Notes: generated by a model from the letters alone, not told the origin. 64,000 nucleotides of DNA from Maribacter sp. PR1 (GCF_028464145.1 NZ_JAQPCG010000001.1:1-64000); one strand, 5' to 3'; positions 17,158-26,847 are shown, numbered from the stretch's first letter. Made by a program: numbers and translations.

Positions 17158-18252
17158 TTAAAACTCCAATTCGTCCAAGTCGTTATAATGTACCTTTTGT
17201 TTGATGGTACCTTTTTGTAAAACCAACACACCAGGATTAGATCGGACTACCGTCTTTAAAGTGGTTTGATCGGTAAAATAAAATTCAAAACCGAGCTTAT
17301 ATTGTTTTACGAGGGCCTTTGTTTGCTCTGGACCCGAAGCTGACATCCCTACAACTTTATACCCCTTATTTAATGCTTGATCCGTCACTTCCTTCACTTC
17401 TTCAAAAACCTCTAAATTGGATTTCCTTAAGTCGTAAGCGATAACCATTACCAACTTAGGTTCCTGTAACAAACTACTTGCAAAATCCTCCCCATTTTGT
17501 TCAATGGTGAAATCATGAACCGGTGGTTCATAGCCCTCTTGAATTTCTTCCGTTTCTACGCCAATGAACTCACCATCCACCGTTGGATAGTCCCCATTTG
17601 TAGCAATAATTTGTTCTTCACCATTTACCTTGAATTTCCAGGAATATTCATAGATAGGTTTCGGGGCACCTTCCGGAATACCCATTCCTTCCTCTATATT
17701 CTTTCCTATTTCATACGGTCGAAAATCAATGACCGGTAAATGATTTAAGACGAAATACGCATAAAAAATACAAGCCAGAATAGATATGGCAATAATCATC
17801 TTAGTCACAAAAGGCCTAAAGAGTGGAGTTATGTATTTTTTCCCGTAAAACAAAAGGAGAATCAAAACCAAGAGTACAACATCCTTTGTAAAAGATTCCC
17901 AAGGTGTTAACTTGATAGCATCCCCAAAACATCCACAATCCGTAACCTTATTGAAATAAGCAGAATAAAATGTTAGGAATGTAAAGAAAACAATCATTAG
18001 CAAGAGGCTCCATAATGTAAATTTCCTTTTATGCCCCAAGATCAAGAGAACTCCCAACAATACTTCAAAAATTACTACAACCAAAGAAATGGTTAATGCG
18101 TGAGGCTCAAAAACCGGCAAGTCCAAAACACCTTGACTAAAATACTCTTCCAGTTTAAAGGAAAAGCCGACCGGATCGTTCAGTTTAATAAACCCGCTGA
18201 TTACAAAAAGTATACCTACAAATATTCTAACTATTCCAATTAAATATTTCAT
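17158..18252 (-). CDS. BT_3928-type DoxX/MauE-like membrane protein with thioredoxin-like C-terminus
   Basis: The 364-aa protein starts with a four-helix DoxX/MauE-like membrane domain (~1-145: IVRIFVGILFVISGFIKLNDP is the DoxX entry motif), with a Cys pair in VTDCGCFGD facing the periplasm. A further membrane segment (~150-170) and a soluble C-terminal part (~200-364) follow. That part has the thioredoxin-fold pattern (KLVMVIAYDLRKSN in the position of the first motif) but lacks a CxxC there. The VTDCGCFGD motif is typical of the methylamine-utilisation MauE and BT_3928 families, which are linked to disulfide handling. The exact role is unknown. It lies in the conserved order DUF1599-this gene-tpiA. 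Confidence 0.8.
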   Translation of the reverse strand: MKYLIGIVRIFVGILFVISGFIKLNDPVGFSFKLEEYFSQGVLDLPVFEPHALTISLVVVIFEVLLGVLLILGHKRKFTLWSLLLMIVFFTFLTFYSAYFNKVTDCGCFGDAIKLTPWESFTKDVVLLVLILLLFYGKKYITPLFRPFVTKMIIAISILACIFYAYFVLNHLPVIDFRPYEIGKNIEEGMGIPEGAPKPIYEYSWKFKVNGEEQIIATNGDYPTVDGEFIGVETEEIQEGYEPPVHDFTIEQNGEDFASSLLQEPKLVMVIAYDLRKSNLEVFEEVKEVTDQALNKGYKVVGMSASGPEQTKALVKQYKLGFEFYFTDQTTLKTVVRSNPGVLVLQKGTIKQKVHYNDLDELEF

Positions 18253-18261
18253 GAATATGAT

Positions 18262-18807
18262 TTAATTTTCGGCTAAATCTAAATGAATCAATGCAAAAAC
18301 AGCGTAATTTATCATATCCTGATAATTGGCATCTATGCCTTCGCTTACCAACGTTTTTCCAGCATTATTCTCTATTTGTTTAACCCGTAATAATTTTTGT
18401 AAAATAAGATCCGTAAGGGAACTTACACGCATATCTCTCCATGCTTCGCCATAGTCATGGTTCTTGTTAAGCATAAGATCTTTGGTTGCCTTTATGTGCT
18501 TTTGGTATAACGATAGGGCTTTACCTGCATCTAAATCCGGCTGTTCGACTACGCCTAATTCCAATTGAATCAGGGCCATAACCGCATAATTAATGATTCC
18601 TATAAATTCGGAAATTTCACCTTCGTCGACTTTTCGTACGGCATTCTCTTGTAACCCTCTAATTCGTTGTGCTTTAATAAAAATTTGATCAGTAAGGGAA
18701 GGCAGCCTAAGGATTCTCCAAGCACAACCGTAATCCAGCATTTTCTTTTCATAAAGCTCCTGACAAACCTTTATAACAGCATCATACTGCTCTTCCGTTT
18801 TTAGCAT
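18262..18807 (-). CDS. DUF1599 family protein (internal duplication)
   Basis: The 181-aa protein consists of two copies of the same ~75-residue unit. Each has a DYG-AWR motif followed by a helix (DYGCAWRILRLPSLTDQI, then DYGEAWRDMRVSSLTDLI) and ends with INYAV-ALI-L-L. DUF1599 is annotated as a nucleotide-modification-associated domain in phage contexts, while in Bacteroidota it is chromosomal and its function is unknown. It is divergent from folP (100 bp) and 9 bp upstream of the DoxX-like gene, which suggests it heads that operon. Confidence 0.85.
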   Translation of the reverse strand: MLKTEEQYDAVIKVCQELYEKKMLDYGCAWRILRLPSLTDQIFIKAQRIRGLQENAVRKVDEGEISEFIGIINYAVMALIQLELGVVEQPDLDAGKALSLYQKHIKATKDLMLNKNHDYGEAWRDMRVSSLTDLILQKLLRVKQIENNAGKTLVSEGIDANYQDMINYAVFALIHLDLAEN

Positions 18808-18906
18808 GTTGGTTCTTTCAAATTTGTGTAAATTTCGCTTAAAATTTTGTAACCGTCAAGATTGAAGGTTTAAACTTACTTCTGACCCTTTTATACAATT
18901 TACATT

Positions 18907-19731
18907 ATGACCATTAACTGCAGAGGAGAACTAATTGATCTGAAAAGACCAAAAGTAATGGGCATTATAAACCTTACCCCTGACTCCTTTTACGATGGAG
19001 GTAAATACCAGGATGGAAAGGAAATTTTAAATCAGGTGGAAAAAATGTTGGTTGACGGTGCCACTTTTATAGATCTCGGTGCATACAGCACAAGACCCGG
19101 GGCTGAAGAAATTTCTATTGATGAAGAAAATCAAAGATTACAGCCTATAGTTGAGCTTGTATTAAAAAAATTCCCAGAAGCAATTCTTTCCATAGATACA
19201 TTTAGGGGAGCCGTCGCAAAACAGGCGTTGGACAGGGGTGCGGCACTTGTCAATGACATATCCTCTGGACTTTTGGACAAAGAGATGTTAAATGTAATCG
19301 CAGCGTATCATGTACCTTACATCATGATGCATATGCGTGGTAACCCCAAAACAATGCAGCAAAATACGCAGTATGAGCATTTAATCCAGGATATGTTGTT
19401 TTATTTTTCCGAAAGGATAAATGCTGCCAAGTCAAAGGGAATAATTGACTTTATTATTGATCCCGGCTTTGGTTTTTCCAAAACACTAGACCAAAATTAT
19501 CATCTTTTGAAAAATTTGGACCTACTACAAATAGCAGAAAAACCAATATTGGTCGGACTCAGTAGAAAATCCATGATTTATAATTTATTAGGTACGGAGG
19601 CTAAAAACGCGCTTAATGGTACAACTGCGTTAAATATGTTAGCGCTAAATAATGGTGCCAATATTCTTAGGGTTCACGATGTCAAGGAGGCAATGGAATG
19701 CATTAAGATTCATGAACAACTCACGGCTTAA
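18907..19731 (+). CDS. folP: Dihydropteroate synthase
   Basis: FolP joins p-aminobenzoate to dihydropterin pyrophosphate in folate synthesis. The 274-aa TIM-barrel protein shows the two family signatures: GIINLTPDSFYDGG (phosphate and Mg contact, ~20-33) and the LVGLSRKSM loop near the C-terminus, as well as LVNDISSG and ILRVHDV. A second folate or pterin gene, folE, lies 18 kb away. The next gene, cdaA, follows about 55 bp later on the same strand and may be cotranscribed. Confidence 0.96.
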   Translation: MTINCRGELIDLKRPKVMGIINLTPDSFYDGGKYQDGKEILNQVEKMLVDGATFIDLGAYSTRPGAEEISIDEENQRLQPIVELVLKKFPEAILSIDTFRGAVAKQALDRGAALVNDISSGLLDKEMLNVIAAYHVPYIMMHMRGNPKTMQQNTQYEHLIQDMLFYFSERINAAKSKGIIDFIIDPGFGFSKTLDQNYHLLKNLDLLQIAEKPILVGLSRKSMIYNLLGTEAKNALNGTTALNMLALNNGANILRVHDVKEAMECIKIHEQLTA

Positions 19732-19785
19732 TATTTTGATCACCTTGTTCGTCTATTTTTGTTAATTTTACATAAACGGCATTAT

Positions 19786-20571
19786 TTGGATTTTTTAAAT
19801 TTTATCGACTTTAAGATTACGGATATCCTCGATATTGTTTTAGTCGCCGTGCTTCTCTACTATGTATATAAATTAGTCCGCGGTTCGGCCGCCATCAATA
19901 TATTTATTGGTATTGTTATAGTCTGGGCCTTTTGGAAACTTACCGAATTATTGGGAATGCAGATGATTAGTAGCATCGTGGGAGCTTTTATGCAAGTTGG
20001 TCTTATTGCCCTTATCATTGTCTTTCAACAAGAAATAAGAAAATTCCTTTTAATGATCGGGTCTACCAATTTTGCCAACAAACGAAACTTCGTTAAACAT
20101 TTTAAGTTTTTAAAACAGGAAGGGGAAACCACAAGTATTAATGTTGAAGCCATTGTAAAGGCTTGCGAGAAAATGTCTACCAGTAAGACCGGTGCCATAT
20201 TGGTTATTGAAAGGGGCAACTCTCTCGATTTCATTAAGAATACGGGTGATAGAATGAACATTGAGGTTACCCAGCCTATTATTGAAAGTATCTTTTATAA
20301 GAATAGCCCTTTACATGACGGTGCAGCCGTAATAGTAGATAATTTTATTGTGGCTACCCGAGTAATATTGCCCGTGACAAATGAAAGAAGTATACCTTTA
20401 AGGTATGGGCTTAGGCATAGAGCGGCAATTGGAATTACCGAAAAAACGGATGCGCTTTGTTTAGTGGTAAGTGAAGAAACCGGTCAAATCTCTTACATTA
20501 AAAATGGAGAATTTATTTTATTTGAATCGGGTATACAGCTAATAACCCTATTGAAAAAAGACTTGGTCTAG
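19786..20571 (+). CDS. cdaA: Diadenylate cyclase (c-di-AMP synthase)
   Basis: CdaA makes cyclic di-AMP from two ATP at the inner membrane. The N-terminus has three hydrophobic helices (ILDIVLVAVLLYYVYKLV; INIFIGIVIVWAFWKLTELL; GAFMQVGLIALIIVF). The DAC domain follows, with GAILVIERG, the catalytic LHDGAAVIVDN and LRHRAAIGITE motifs. No ATG fits. Two TTG codons are possible, at 19759 and 19786. The second gives MDFLNFIDFKI, the normal start of Bacteroidota homologues, and 261 aa, so it is chosen. It follows folP and overlaps the next gene by one base. Confidence 0.92.
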   Translation: MDFLNFIDFKITDILDIVLVAVLLYYVYKLVRGSAAINIFIGIVIVWAFWKLTELLGMQMISSIVGAFMQVGLIALIIVFQQEIRKFLLMIGSTNFANKRNFVKHFKFLKQEGETTSINVEAIVKACEKMSTSKTGAILVIERGNSLDFIKNTGDRMNIEVTQPIIESIFYKNSPLHDGAAVIVDNFIVATRVILPVTNERSIPLRYGLRHRAAIGITEKTDALCLVVSEETGQISYIKNGEFILFESGIQLITLLKKDLV

Positions 20572-21344
20572 TGCAATGTAAAAATTGTGATAACAACTTA
20601 AGAACGGACTACAGTTATTGTCCGGATTGTGGGGCAAAAGTCATACGCAATAGACTTACCGTCAAAAATCTTTGGGGTGATGTTATTGAGCGTTATTTTA
20701 ACCTGGACAACACTTTTCTCAAAACCTTTTATCACCTATTTACCCAACCGCATACTGTTATAGCAGGATATATTGGAGGTATTCGAAGGAAATACCTAAA
20801 CCCTATTAGTTATTTGGGTATTTCCATTACACTTTCTGGACTCTTGGTCTTTTTCATGAGAAGAAATAGTGCTGAAATGGATATGGACATTTTAGGGACT
20901 GGAACTTCAATGACTTGGCAAACCAAAATGTGGGATATGGTCTTGGATTATCAGGCTATTTTTTTCGTACTTTATATACCAATGATGGCCATTTCGGGGT
21001 GGTTAAACTTTCAAACTCAAAAATATAATTTTTCGGAAAGGGTTGTAATCTTTATGTACACCCTAGCTCAATATTCCTTGGCAATTTTTATTCCATCCTT
21101 ACTTATTCTTGTAATCATGCCTGGAAATTATATGACATTTAGCTTTGTAGCGCTAATTTTCATGTATGCTTATAGTGCATATGTGATTAAAAAAGTTTCC
21201 AAGGATAAAGGTTTGGAACTTTGGTCAAAAGTTATAATCTTTTGTGTGATTTTTACCTTTTTTTATATAAGCCTATCCATAATATTGCCCTTGATACTTT
21301 TGCTTACAGGAGCTATGCAAATAGAGGATTTTAGGGTAAGCTAA
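20571..21344 (+). CDS. DUF3667 family zinc-ribbon membrane protein
   Basis: The 257-aa protein opens directly with a zinc ribbon (CKNCDNN and YCPDCGAK, four Cys). A short basic region and the family's YHLFTQPHTVIAGYIGGIR motif follow, then about five membrane segments. The start is GTG, whose first base is the last base of the cdaA stop codon, so translational coupling with cdaA is likely. The function of the family is unknown. The coupling to c-di-AMP synthesis could be meaningful but is only positional evidence. Its stop lies 9 bp from the end of the convergent ABC exporter gene. Confidence 0.85.
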   Translation: MQCKNCDNNLRTDYSYCPDCGAKVIRNRLTVKNLWGDVIERYFNLDNTFLKTFYHLFTQPHTVIAGYIGGIRRKYLNPISYLGISITLSGLLVFFMRRNSAEMDMDILGTGTSMTWQTKMWDMVLDYQAIFFVLYIPMMAISGWLNFQTQKYNFSERVVIFMYTLAQYSLAIFIPSLLILVIMPGNYMTFSFVALIFMYAYSAYVIKKVSKDKGLELWSKVIIFCVIFTFFYISLSIILPLILLLTGAMQIEDFRVS

Positions 21345-21353
21345 CCTTATCTT

Positions 21354-23120
21354 CTAAGCCACTTCTTCGGCCAAAAACTGAGCTTCGTAAAGATTTCTGT
21401 AGTATCCATCATTTTTCAATAACTGCTTATGGGTTCCCATTTCTACAATTTTTCCAGCATCCATAACAATAATCTTGTCTGCCTTTTTAATGGTTGCCAA
21501 TCTATGGGCTATTACAATGGAAGTTCTTCCTGCAGTTATTTTATCCGTAGCTTGTTGTATCAATTGCTCAGAATAGGTATCTATTGAAGATGTTGCCTCG
21601 TCCAATACCAAAATACTTGGTTTGCTTACATAAGCTCGTAAGAAGGCTATCAATTGACGTTGACCACTTGATAGCATACTACCGCGCTCCTTAACATTGT
21701 ATTCGTAACCCCCTGGTAAACTGGTTATAAACTCGTCCACACCTATTGCAATTGCTGCTTCTTCAATATCTTTTACCGAAACATCAGGATTCTTTAAGGA
21801 AATGTTATTGGCAATGGTATCGGCAAAAAGAAAAACATCCTGCAAAACAACAGCGATATGCGATCGGAGCGAGGCTAACTTATAGTCCTTTATATTCACA
21901 CCGTCTACAAATATCGTCCCAGAATTAATTTCATAAAAACGATTCAAAAGATTTATTATGGTCGACTTTCCGGCACCTGTAGCTCCAACTATGGCAACAG
22001 TCTCACCGGCTTTAACATCAAAAGAAATCCCATGTAAAACCTCTTCATCTTCTAAGTATCCAAACCGAACGTCCTTAAATGTTATTGTACCATTCATTTG
22101 TGGTTTTTCAAATTCACCAGTATCATCAATAGTACTATTCGTATCCAATATCTTAAACACCCGATTAGCGGCTACCATTCCCATCTGTAAGGTGTTGAAT
22201 TTATCCGCAATCTGCCGTAGAGGCCTAAAAAGCATATCTATTAGCATGATAAAGGCAAACACGGTACCTGCAACATCAGTGGTGATGCCCGCTACATTTT
22301 GGAGCCCCCCGTACCAAACTACAAGCCCCACGGTTATGGAAGATACTATCTCGGCAATGGGAAAGAATATGGAGTTGTACCAAACAGTTTTCAACCAAGC
22401 GTTTTGGTGTTTTTCATTAATTTCCCTGAATTTTTTGCTCTCAATTGCCTCCCTGGTGAACAGTTGAACAATTTTCATTCCTGTGATTCGCTCTTGCACG
22501 AAAGAGTTCAGGTTGGAAACTTCCGCTCTTACTTCTGTAAAAGCCACTTTCATCGCTTTCTGAAATAATCTGGTAGCATAAAGTATAATGGGTAGCAAAG
22601 AAAAAACAAGCAAGGACAATTTCCAGTTGATATAAACCATGACACCGGCCGCTACTAACATTTTTAGCAAGTCCGCTACAATTACAAAAAAACCTTGACT
22701 GAATATTTCACCTATGCGTTGCATATCCGCTACTGCCCTTGTTACCAAAACCCCGAGAGAAGAGTTGTCGAAATACTTCATCTTGAAGCCGAGCATTTTA
22801 TTGAAAAGGTTAATCCTAACATCCCGTATAACAGATTCCCCCAACCAGTTCGCATAGTAGTTAAAGGATAATTGACTTATTACCTGCCCCAATAAAACCA
22901 CGAGCATGGCTATCGTTAAATATAGGAGCTTGTAGGCATCACTTCCTTTGATAGCATCATCAATAATTTCCTTTACGATAAGGGGAGTAAGTACGGCAAA
23001 AGCAGATAATAATATGGCTGCCAAAGCCACCCCATAAAAGGTTAGCCTATAAGGTTTTGTATACGCCATTAATCGCTTAAAAAGGCGAGTATCAAAAGCT
23101 TTACCTGACTTATCGTTCAT
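21354..23120 (-). CDS. ABC exporter, fused permease and ATPase (MsbA/MdlB type)
   Basis: The 588-aa half-transporter has a six-helix membrane domain (~20-320) and a C-terminal nucleotide-binding domain. The latter carries Walker A GATGAGKST (~380), the signature LSSGQRQL, Walker B ILVLDEATSS and the H-loop IVIAHRLATI. It should work as a homodimer, exporting a lipid or hydrophobic compound from the inner membrane; the substrate cannot be read from the sequence. Its start overlaps the truA end by 11 bases, so the two form an operon and are probably translationally coupled. Confidence 0.93.
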   Translation of the reverse strand: MNDKSGKAFDTRLFKRLMAYTKPYRLTFYGVALAAILLSAFAVLTPLIVKEIIDDAIKGSDAYKLLYLTIAMLVVLLGQVISQLSFNYYANWLGESVIRDVRINLFNKMLGFKMKYFDNSSLGVLVTRAVADMQRIGEIFSQGFFVIVADLLKMLVAAGVMVYINWKLSLLVFSLLPIILYATRLFQKAMKVAFTEVRAEVSNLNSFVQERITGMKIVQLFTREAIESKKFREINEKHQNAWLKTVWYNSIFFPIAEIVSSITVGLVVWYGGLQNVAGITTDVAGTVFAFIMLIDMLFRPLRQIADKFNTLQMGMVAANRVFKILDTNSTIDDTGEFEKPQMNGTITFKDVRFGYLEDEEVLHGISFDVKAGETVAIVGATGAGKSTIINLLNRFYEINSGTIFVDGVNIKDYKLASLRSHIAVVLQDVFLFADTIANNISLKNPDVSVKDIEEAAIAIGVDEFITSLPGGYEYNVKERGSMLSSGQRQLIAFLRAYVSKPSILVLDEATSSIDTYSEQLIQQATDKITAGRTSIVIAHRLATIKKADKIIVMDAGKIVEMGTHKQLLKNDGYYRNLYEAQFLAEEVA

Positions 23121-23862
23121 TTTTAAAAATAGCGTTGGGATAAATAACAGATGTCAAATATAGTCCTTTTGCCGGTACAGAAACACCCGCCTGTGACCTA
23201 TCTTTACTTTTTAAGATGGTCTTAACATGGTTTACCTCATATTTATTTAGGCCTACATTTACAAGGGTTCCCACTATCGCTCTAACCATATTTCTTAAAA
23301 AACGGTCCGCCGTAATTTTAAAGACCAATTTGTCCTTTTCCAATCGCCACTCGGCCGATTTTACATCGCAGATATAGGTTCTAACATCTGTTTTAGATTT
23401 GGAGAAACACTCAAAGTCCTGCTTTCCTAACAGTAGCATACTGGCTTTATTCATCAAGTCCAAATTTAAGTTTGCTCTAACATAATGGGCAGCATCTTTT
23501 AAAAAGGGGTTCTTTTCTGTACAAATCCAATATTCGTAAGATCTTTCCAGGGCATCAAAGCGAGCATGGGCATTTTGTTGAACCGGAATGATGCCCATTA
23601 CTGCGATGTCATCGGGAAGAAAAGCATTAACACGATAAAGTAGATTATCAAGTTCCGTAATATGCTCAAAATCAAAATGACCAAACATTTGTTTTGCATG
23701 GACACCAGAATCTGTTCTTCCAGCTCCCACTATTTCAACCTTATTTCTCAGCAACTTGGATAAAACGGCTTCCAAAACCTCTTGGACGGTTATTGCATTA
23801 GGTTGGTTTTGCCAACCATGATATAACTTTCCAAAGTATGAAAATTGAATAAAATATCTCAA
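23110..23862 (-). CDS. truA: tRNA pseudouridine synthase A
   Basis: TruA makes pseudouridine at positions 38-40 of the tRNA anticodon stem. The 250-aa protein has the catalytic Asp51 in GAGRTDSGVHA, the MRYFIQFSYFGKLYHGWQ start typical of Bacteroidota TruA, and the C-terminal FLRNMVRAIVGTLVNVG motif. The start codon is TTG (23862-23860), with a TATCTTTG -7 box 26 bases upstream (23895-23888) that supports this start. The ABC exporter gene overlaps its end. Confidence 0.95.
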   Translation of the reverse strand: MRYFIQFSYFGKLYHGWQNQPNAITVQEVLEAVLSKLLRNKVEIVGAGRTDSGVHAKQMFGHFDFEHITELDNLLYRVNAFLPDDIAVMGIIPVQQNAHARFDALERSYEYWICTEKNPFLKDAAHYVRANLNLDLMNKASMLLLGKQDFECFSKSKTDVRTYICDVKSAEWRLEKDKLVFKITADRFLRNMVRAIVGTLVNVGLNKYEVNHVKTILKSKDRSQAGVSVPAKGLYLTSVIYPNAIFKNER

Positions 23863-23887
23863 AGGGATACATTAGTTTTGTAGCGAA

Positions 23888-23895
23888 CAAAGATA
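23888..23895 (-). promoter_or_regulatory. -7 promoter box of truA
   Basis: TATCTTTG on the minus strand matches the Bacteroidota TAnnTTTG consensus and lies 26 bases before the TTG start. No clear -33 TTTG is seen. Confidence 0.45.
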
Positions 23896-23948
23896 TTAAA
23901 TCCAAAATAAGGTCCTTGGATTTCTCTTGTATTCCATCTATCCTTACT

Positions 23949-24443
23949 ATGAAAAAAATATTACTGCTATCCGACACGCATTCCCATATAGACGATAGAA
24001 TACTTGAATATGCCTCACAGGCCGATGAAATATGGCATGCAGGAGACATAGGAACCCTTGCGGTTACAGATAAACTTTCGACAATTAAACCACTACGCGG
24101 TGTATATGGAAATATAGACAACCATATTATTCAGAAGGAATTCCCATTGAACGACAGGTTCATGTGCGAAGGGGTCGACGTTTGGATTACCCATATTGGG
24201 GGTTACCCTCCAAAATATAATGTAAACACGAGGAGTGAAATTATTAAAAACCCACCGAAACTTTTTATTTGTGGTCACTCCCATATCCTCAAAGTTATGT
24301 GGGACAAAAAATTAGGAGTGCTCCATATGAACCCAGGAGCATGTGGCAAGCACGGTTTTCACCAAATAAGGACCATGTTGAGATTTACAATTGACGGAAA
24401 AGAAATTAAGGATTTAGAAGTTATAGAACTTGGAAAAAGATAA
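23949..24443 (+). CDS. YfcE/MJ0936-like metallophosphoesterase
   Basis: The 164-aa protein starts at the ATG before KKILLLSDTHSHIDD; the open frame reaches 33 bases further up to a TTG, which adds an unneeded extension. The calcineurin-like motifs are complete: SDTHSH, HAGDIG, YGNID, CGHSHIL and HMNPGACG, which bind two divalent metals. The family cleaves phosphodiesters; the natural substrate is unknown. It is divergent from truA and closed by a strong terminator immediately after the stop. Confidence 0.92.
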   Translation: MKKILLLSDTHSHIDDRILEYASQADEIWHAGDIGTLAVTDKLSTIKPLRGVYGNIDNHIIQKEFPLNDRFMCEGVDVWITHIGGYPPKYNVNTRSEIIKNPPKLFICGHSHILKVMWDKKLGVLHMNPGACGKHGFHQIRTMLRFTIDGKEIKDLEVIELGKR

Positions 24444-24469
24444 AAACCCAGGAACTACCCTGGGTTTTT
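24442..24469. terminator. Intrinsic terminator after the phosphoesterase gene
   Basis: An 11-bp stem (aaaaacccagg / cctgggttttt) with a 6-nt loop starts at the stop codon. It can serve both this gene and the convergent DUF4293 gene. Confidence 0.9.
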
Positions 24470-24496
24470 CGCACTAATACTACTAAGATGTTAGGT

Positions 24497-24907
24497 TCAA
24501 CGTAAACGATCCACAGATTTTACAAGATCTTCATCCTTCTTTATTGCCCTATTGGTAAGGGCTAAAAAAACGATAGAAAATACAGGAATCAGCATCCCAA
24601 TACCCTTCTCAGAAACCGAAGCTTCTCCGGATAAGTTTAGCGACCGATAAACGAAAAATCCTAGTAAAAAAAGGTTCAATATCATATTCAACCGGTTCAT
24701 GACAAACTGGTTCTTTCTTTTTTTGTATAAGAAAATGGTCCATAAAGCTAACGCTCCACTGACGTAAAATAGTATGGAAACCAAAATTTCATTTTGGGCA
24801 TAAATTTCATTACCCTCGGTATCTGACCAAAGGTTTACAAAGAATGGTAATACTCCCGCTAATAGCGCTACAATTATCAAATAAATAGTTTGTATTCTTT
24901 GAATCAT
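24497..24907 (-). CDS. DUF4293 family membrane protein
   Basis: The 136-aa protein starts with MIQRIQTIYLIIVALLAG, the diagnostic opening of DUF4293, and has four predicted membrane helices with a short C-terminal charged tail (AIKKDEDLVKSVDRLR). The family is restricted to Bacteroidota, and its function is not known. It is divergent from rho, a neighbourhood seen in other flavobacteria. A TATTTTTG -7 box at 24938-24931 lies 24 bases upstream of its ATG. Confidence 0.88.
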   Translation of the reverse strand: MIQRIQTIYLIIVALLAGVLPFFVNLWSDTEGNEIYAQNEILVSILFYVSGALALWTIFLYKKRKNQFVMNRLNMILNLFLLGFFVYRSLNLSGEASVSEKGIGMLIPVFSIVFLALTNRAIKKDEDLVKSVDRLR

Positions 24908-24930
24908 ACTCGATTTAGTACATGAGAAGA

Positions 24931-24938
24931 CAAAAATA
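24931..24938 (-). promoter_or_regulatory. -7 promoter box of the DUF4293 gene
   Basis: TATTTTTG on the minus strand matches TAnnTTTG and lies 24 bases before the ATG. The -33 element is not clear. Confidence 0.35.
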
Positions 24939-25107
24939 CAGGTCTTTTTAAGAAATATCCATCAAATATTGAAAATTATTTGTATTATTGTGACGTTGTT
25001 TATTTGAACACTTACCAAAGGGAAATCTTTCCCCTTTTATCTTTTTAATCCAGATTTAGATTACTTCTTATCTTTTTAAAATACATATAACTTATTCTAT
25101 TTAATTA

Positions 25108-26712
25108 ATGTTTGAGATTTCAGAATTAAAATCGAAAAAGCTTCCTGAACTTCAGGAACTAGCCAAAGAACTAAATGTTCCCAAATTCAAGACCCTAAAA
25201 AAATTAGACCTTGTTTATCAAATTTTAGACTTACAAGCCGCAAATCCTAAAGTTGCTGCTGCTGTGGCGCCTGCAGAATCCACTGCGGATGAAAGCAAAA
25301 AACCTAAACCAAGGGCTCCAAGAAAAAAGGTTGAAAAGAAGGAAGACACCTCGGATAAAAGCTCGGGAAAGCCCGAACCACAAAAGAACGATGTTTCAAA
25401 GTCCGAACCCAAAGAGCAAAGAAAACCTAGACCTAGGCCAAGAAACAACGATAACGACAACAAACGAGATCATCAAAAAAATTCTCCGAAGAATAAAAAT
25501 CAAAATAACAGAAATCAAAATCAGTCCCGTAACAACCATGACAAAAGCAATTTTGACAAGGATTTAAAAAACAGGTACAAAGAACCGGAGTACGAGTTCG
25601 ATAGTATAATTACCAGTGAAGGAGTTCTTGACATCATGCAGGATGGGTATGGCTTCTTGAGGTCATCCGATTATAATTACCTATCCTCCCCGGATGATAT
25701 TTATGTTTCTCAATCGCAGATCAGGTTATTTGGACTAAAATCCGGGGATACCGTATTAGGGAACGTAAGACCACCGAAGGAAGGTGAAAAATATTTCCCC
25801 TTAATTAAGGTCAACAAGATTAATGGAATTGACCCTCAGGTGGTTAGGGATAGAGTTTCTTTTGAACACCTAACTCCACTTTTTCCTAAAGAAAAATTCA
25901 ATCTTGCAGAAAGGCAAAGTACAATTTCCACAAGGATTATTGATTTATTTTCTCCGATAGGAAAAGGACAAAGGGGTATGATCGTTTCCCAACCCAAAAC
26001 GGGTAAAACAATGTTATTAAAGGATATTGCCAACGGTATAGCTGCAAACCATCCTGAAGTATATCAAATTATCCTGTTGATAGATGAGCGACCTGAAGAG
26101 GTTACCGATATGCAGCGTAACGTTAGAGGCGAAGTTGTGGCCTCTACTTTTGATAAAGAAGCTACCGAGCATGTACGAGTAGCCAATATAGTCCTTGAAA
26201 AGGCAAAAAGACTTGTGGAATGTGGGCATGATGTGGTTATACTGTTAGATTCCATTACCCGATTGGCAAGAGCATATAACACAGTTCAACCTGCCTCTGG
26301 AAAGGTCTTAAGTGGAGGTGTTGATGCCAATGCCTTGCACAAACCAAAAAGATTCTTTGGTGCTGCCCGTAACATAGAAAATGGGGGGTCTCTTTCCATT
26401 ATCGCCACGGCACTTACCGAAACAGGCTCGAAGATGGATGAGGTAATCTTCGAGGAATTCAAAGGAACGGGTAATATGGAACTTCAATTGGATCGTAAGA
26501 TTGCCAACAGAAGAATATTCCCTGCAATTGACCTTACCTCTTCGAGTACGAGACGCGATGATTTGTTGCTGGATGAGAATACGCTTCAGCGCATGTGGAT
26601 CATGCGAAAATATCTTGCTGATATGAATCCTGTTGAAGCTATGGAATTTATTGAACAGCGCTTCAAACAGACAAAGACGAACGAGGAATTTTTGATGACC
26701 ATGAATCAGTAA
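25108..26712 (+). CDS. rho: Transcription termination factor Rho with a long low-complexity insert
   Basis: Rho is the hexameric RNA helicase that ends untranslated transcripts. The 534-aa protein has the Rho N-terminal helical domain (1-50: [19 protein letters not shown]), then about 100 residues of Lys/Asn/Gln/Arg-rich disordered sequence (~55-160). The cold-shock-like RNA-binding domain ([15 protein letters not shown]) and the RecA-like ATPase follow, with Walker A SQPKTGKT, Walker [13 protein letters not shown] and the Q-loop/R-loop region [20 protein letters not shown]. The insert makes it ~110 residues longer than E. coli Rho; such inserts are common in Bacteroidota and may drive RNA binding or condensation. 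The gene is followed by an intrinsic terminator that does not need Rho. Confidence 0.96.
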   Translation: MFEISELKSKKLPELQELAKELNVPKFKTLKKLDLVYQILDLQAANPKVAAAVAPAESTADESKKPKPRAPRKKVEKKEDTSDKSSGKPEPQKNDVSKSEPKEQRKPRPRPRNNDNDNKRDHQKNSPKNKNQNNRNQNQSRNNHDKSNFDKDLKNRYKEPEYEFDSIITSEGVLDIMQDGYGFLRSSDYNYLSSPDDIYVSQSQIRLFGLKSGDTVLGNVRPPKEGEKYFPLIKVNKINGIDPQVVRDRVSFEHLTPLFPKEKFNLAERQSTISTRIIDLFSPIGKGQRGMIVSQPKTGKTMLLKDIANGIAANHPEVYQIILLIDERPEEVTDMQRNVRGEVVASTFDKEATEHVRVANIVLEKAKRLVECGHDVVILLDSITRLARAYNTVQPASGKVLSGGVDANALHKPKRFFGAARNIENGGSLSIIATALTETGSKMDEVIFEEFKGTGNMELQLDRKIANRRIFPAIDLTSSSTRRDDLLLDENTLQRMWIMRKYLADMNPVEAMEFIEQRFKQTKTNEEFLMTMNQ

Positions 26713-26740
26713 TTTCTGCATTAAATCTAAAATAAATTGA

Positions 26741-26770
26741 AAAGGCCCAACGAATATTCGTTGGGCCTTT
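26741..26770. terminator. 30-bp perfect palindromic terminator after rho
   Basis: aaaggcccaacgaat and attcgttgggccttt are exact complements with no spacer, followed by a short T/C-rich tract. It is a strong Rho-independent stop for the rho gene itself. Confidence 0.85.
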
Positions 26771-26847
26771 CTCATTAATAGGATAAAATAAAAACCATAT
26801 CTTTAGAGGAGTTTCCCCAAAACCAGAACCTTTAAAAAACTTAACTT

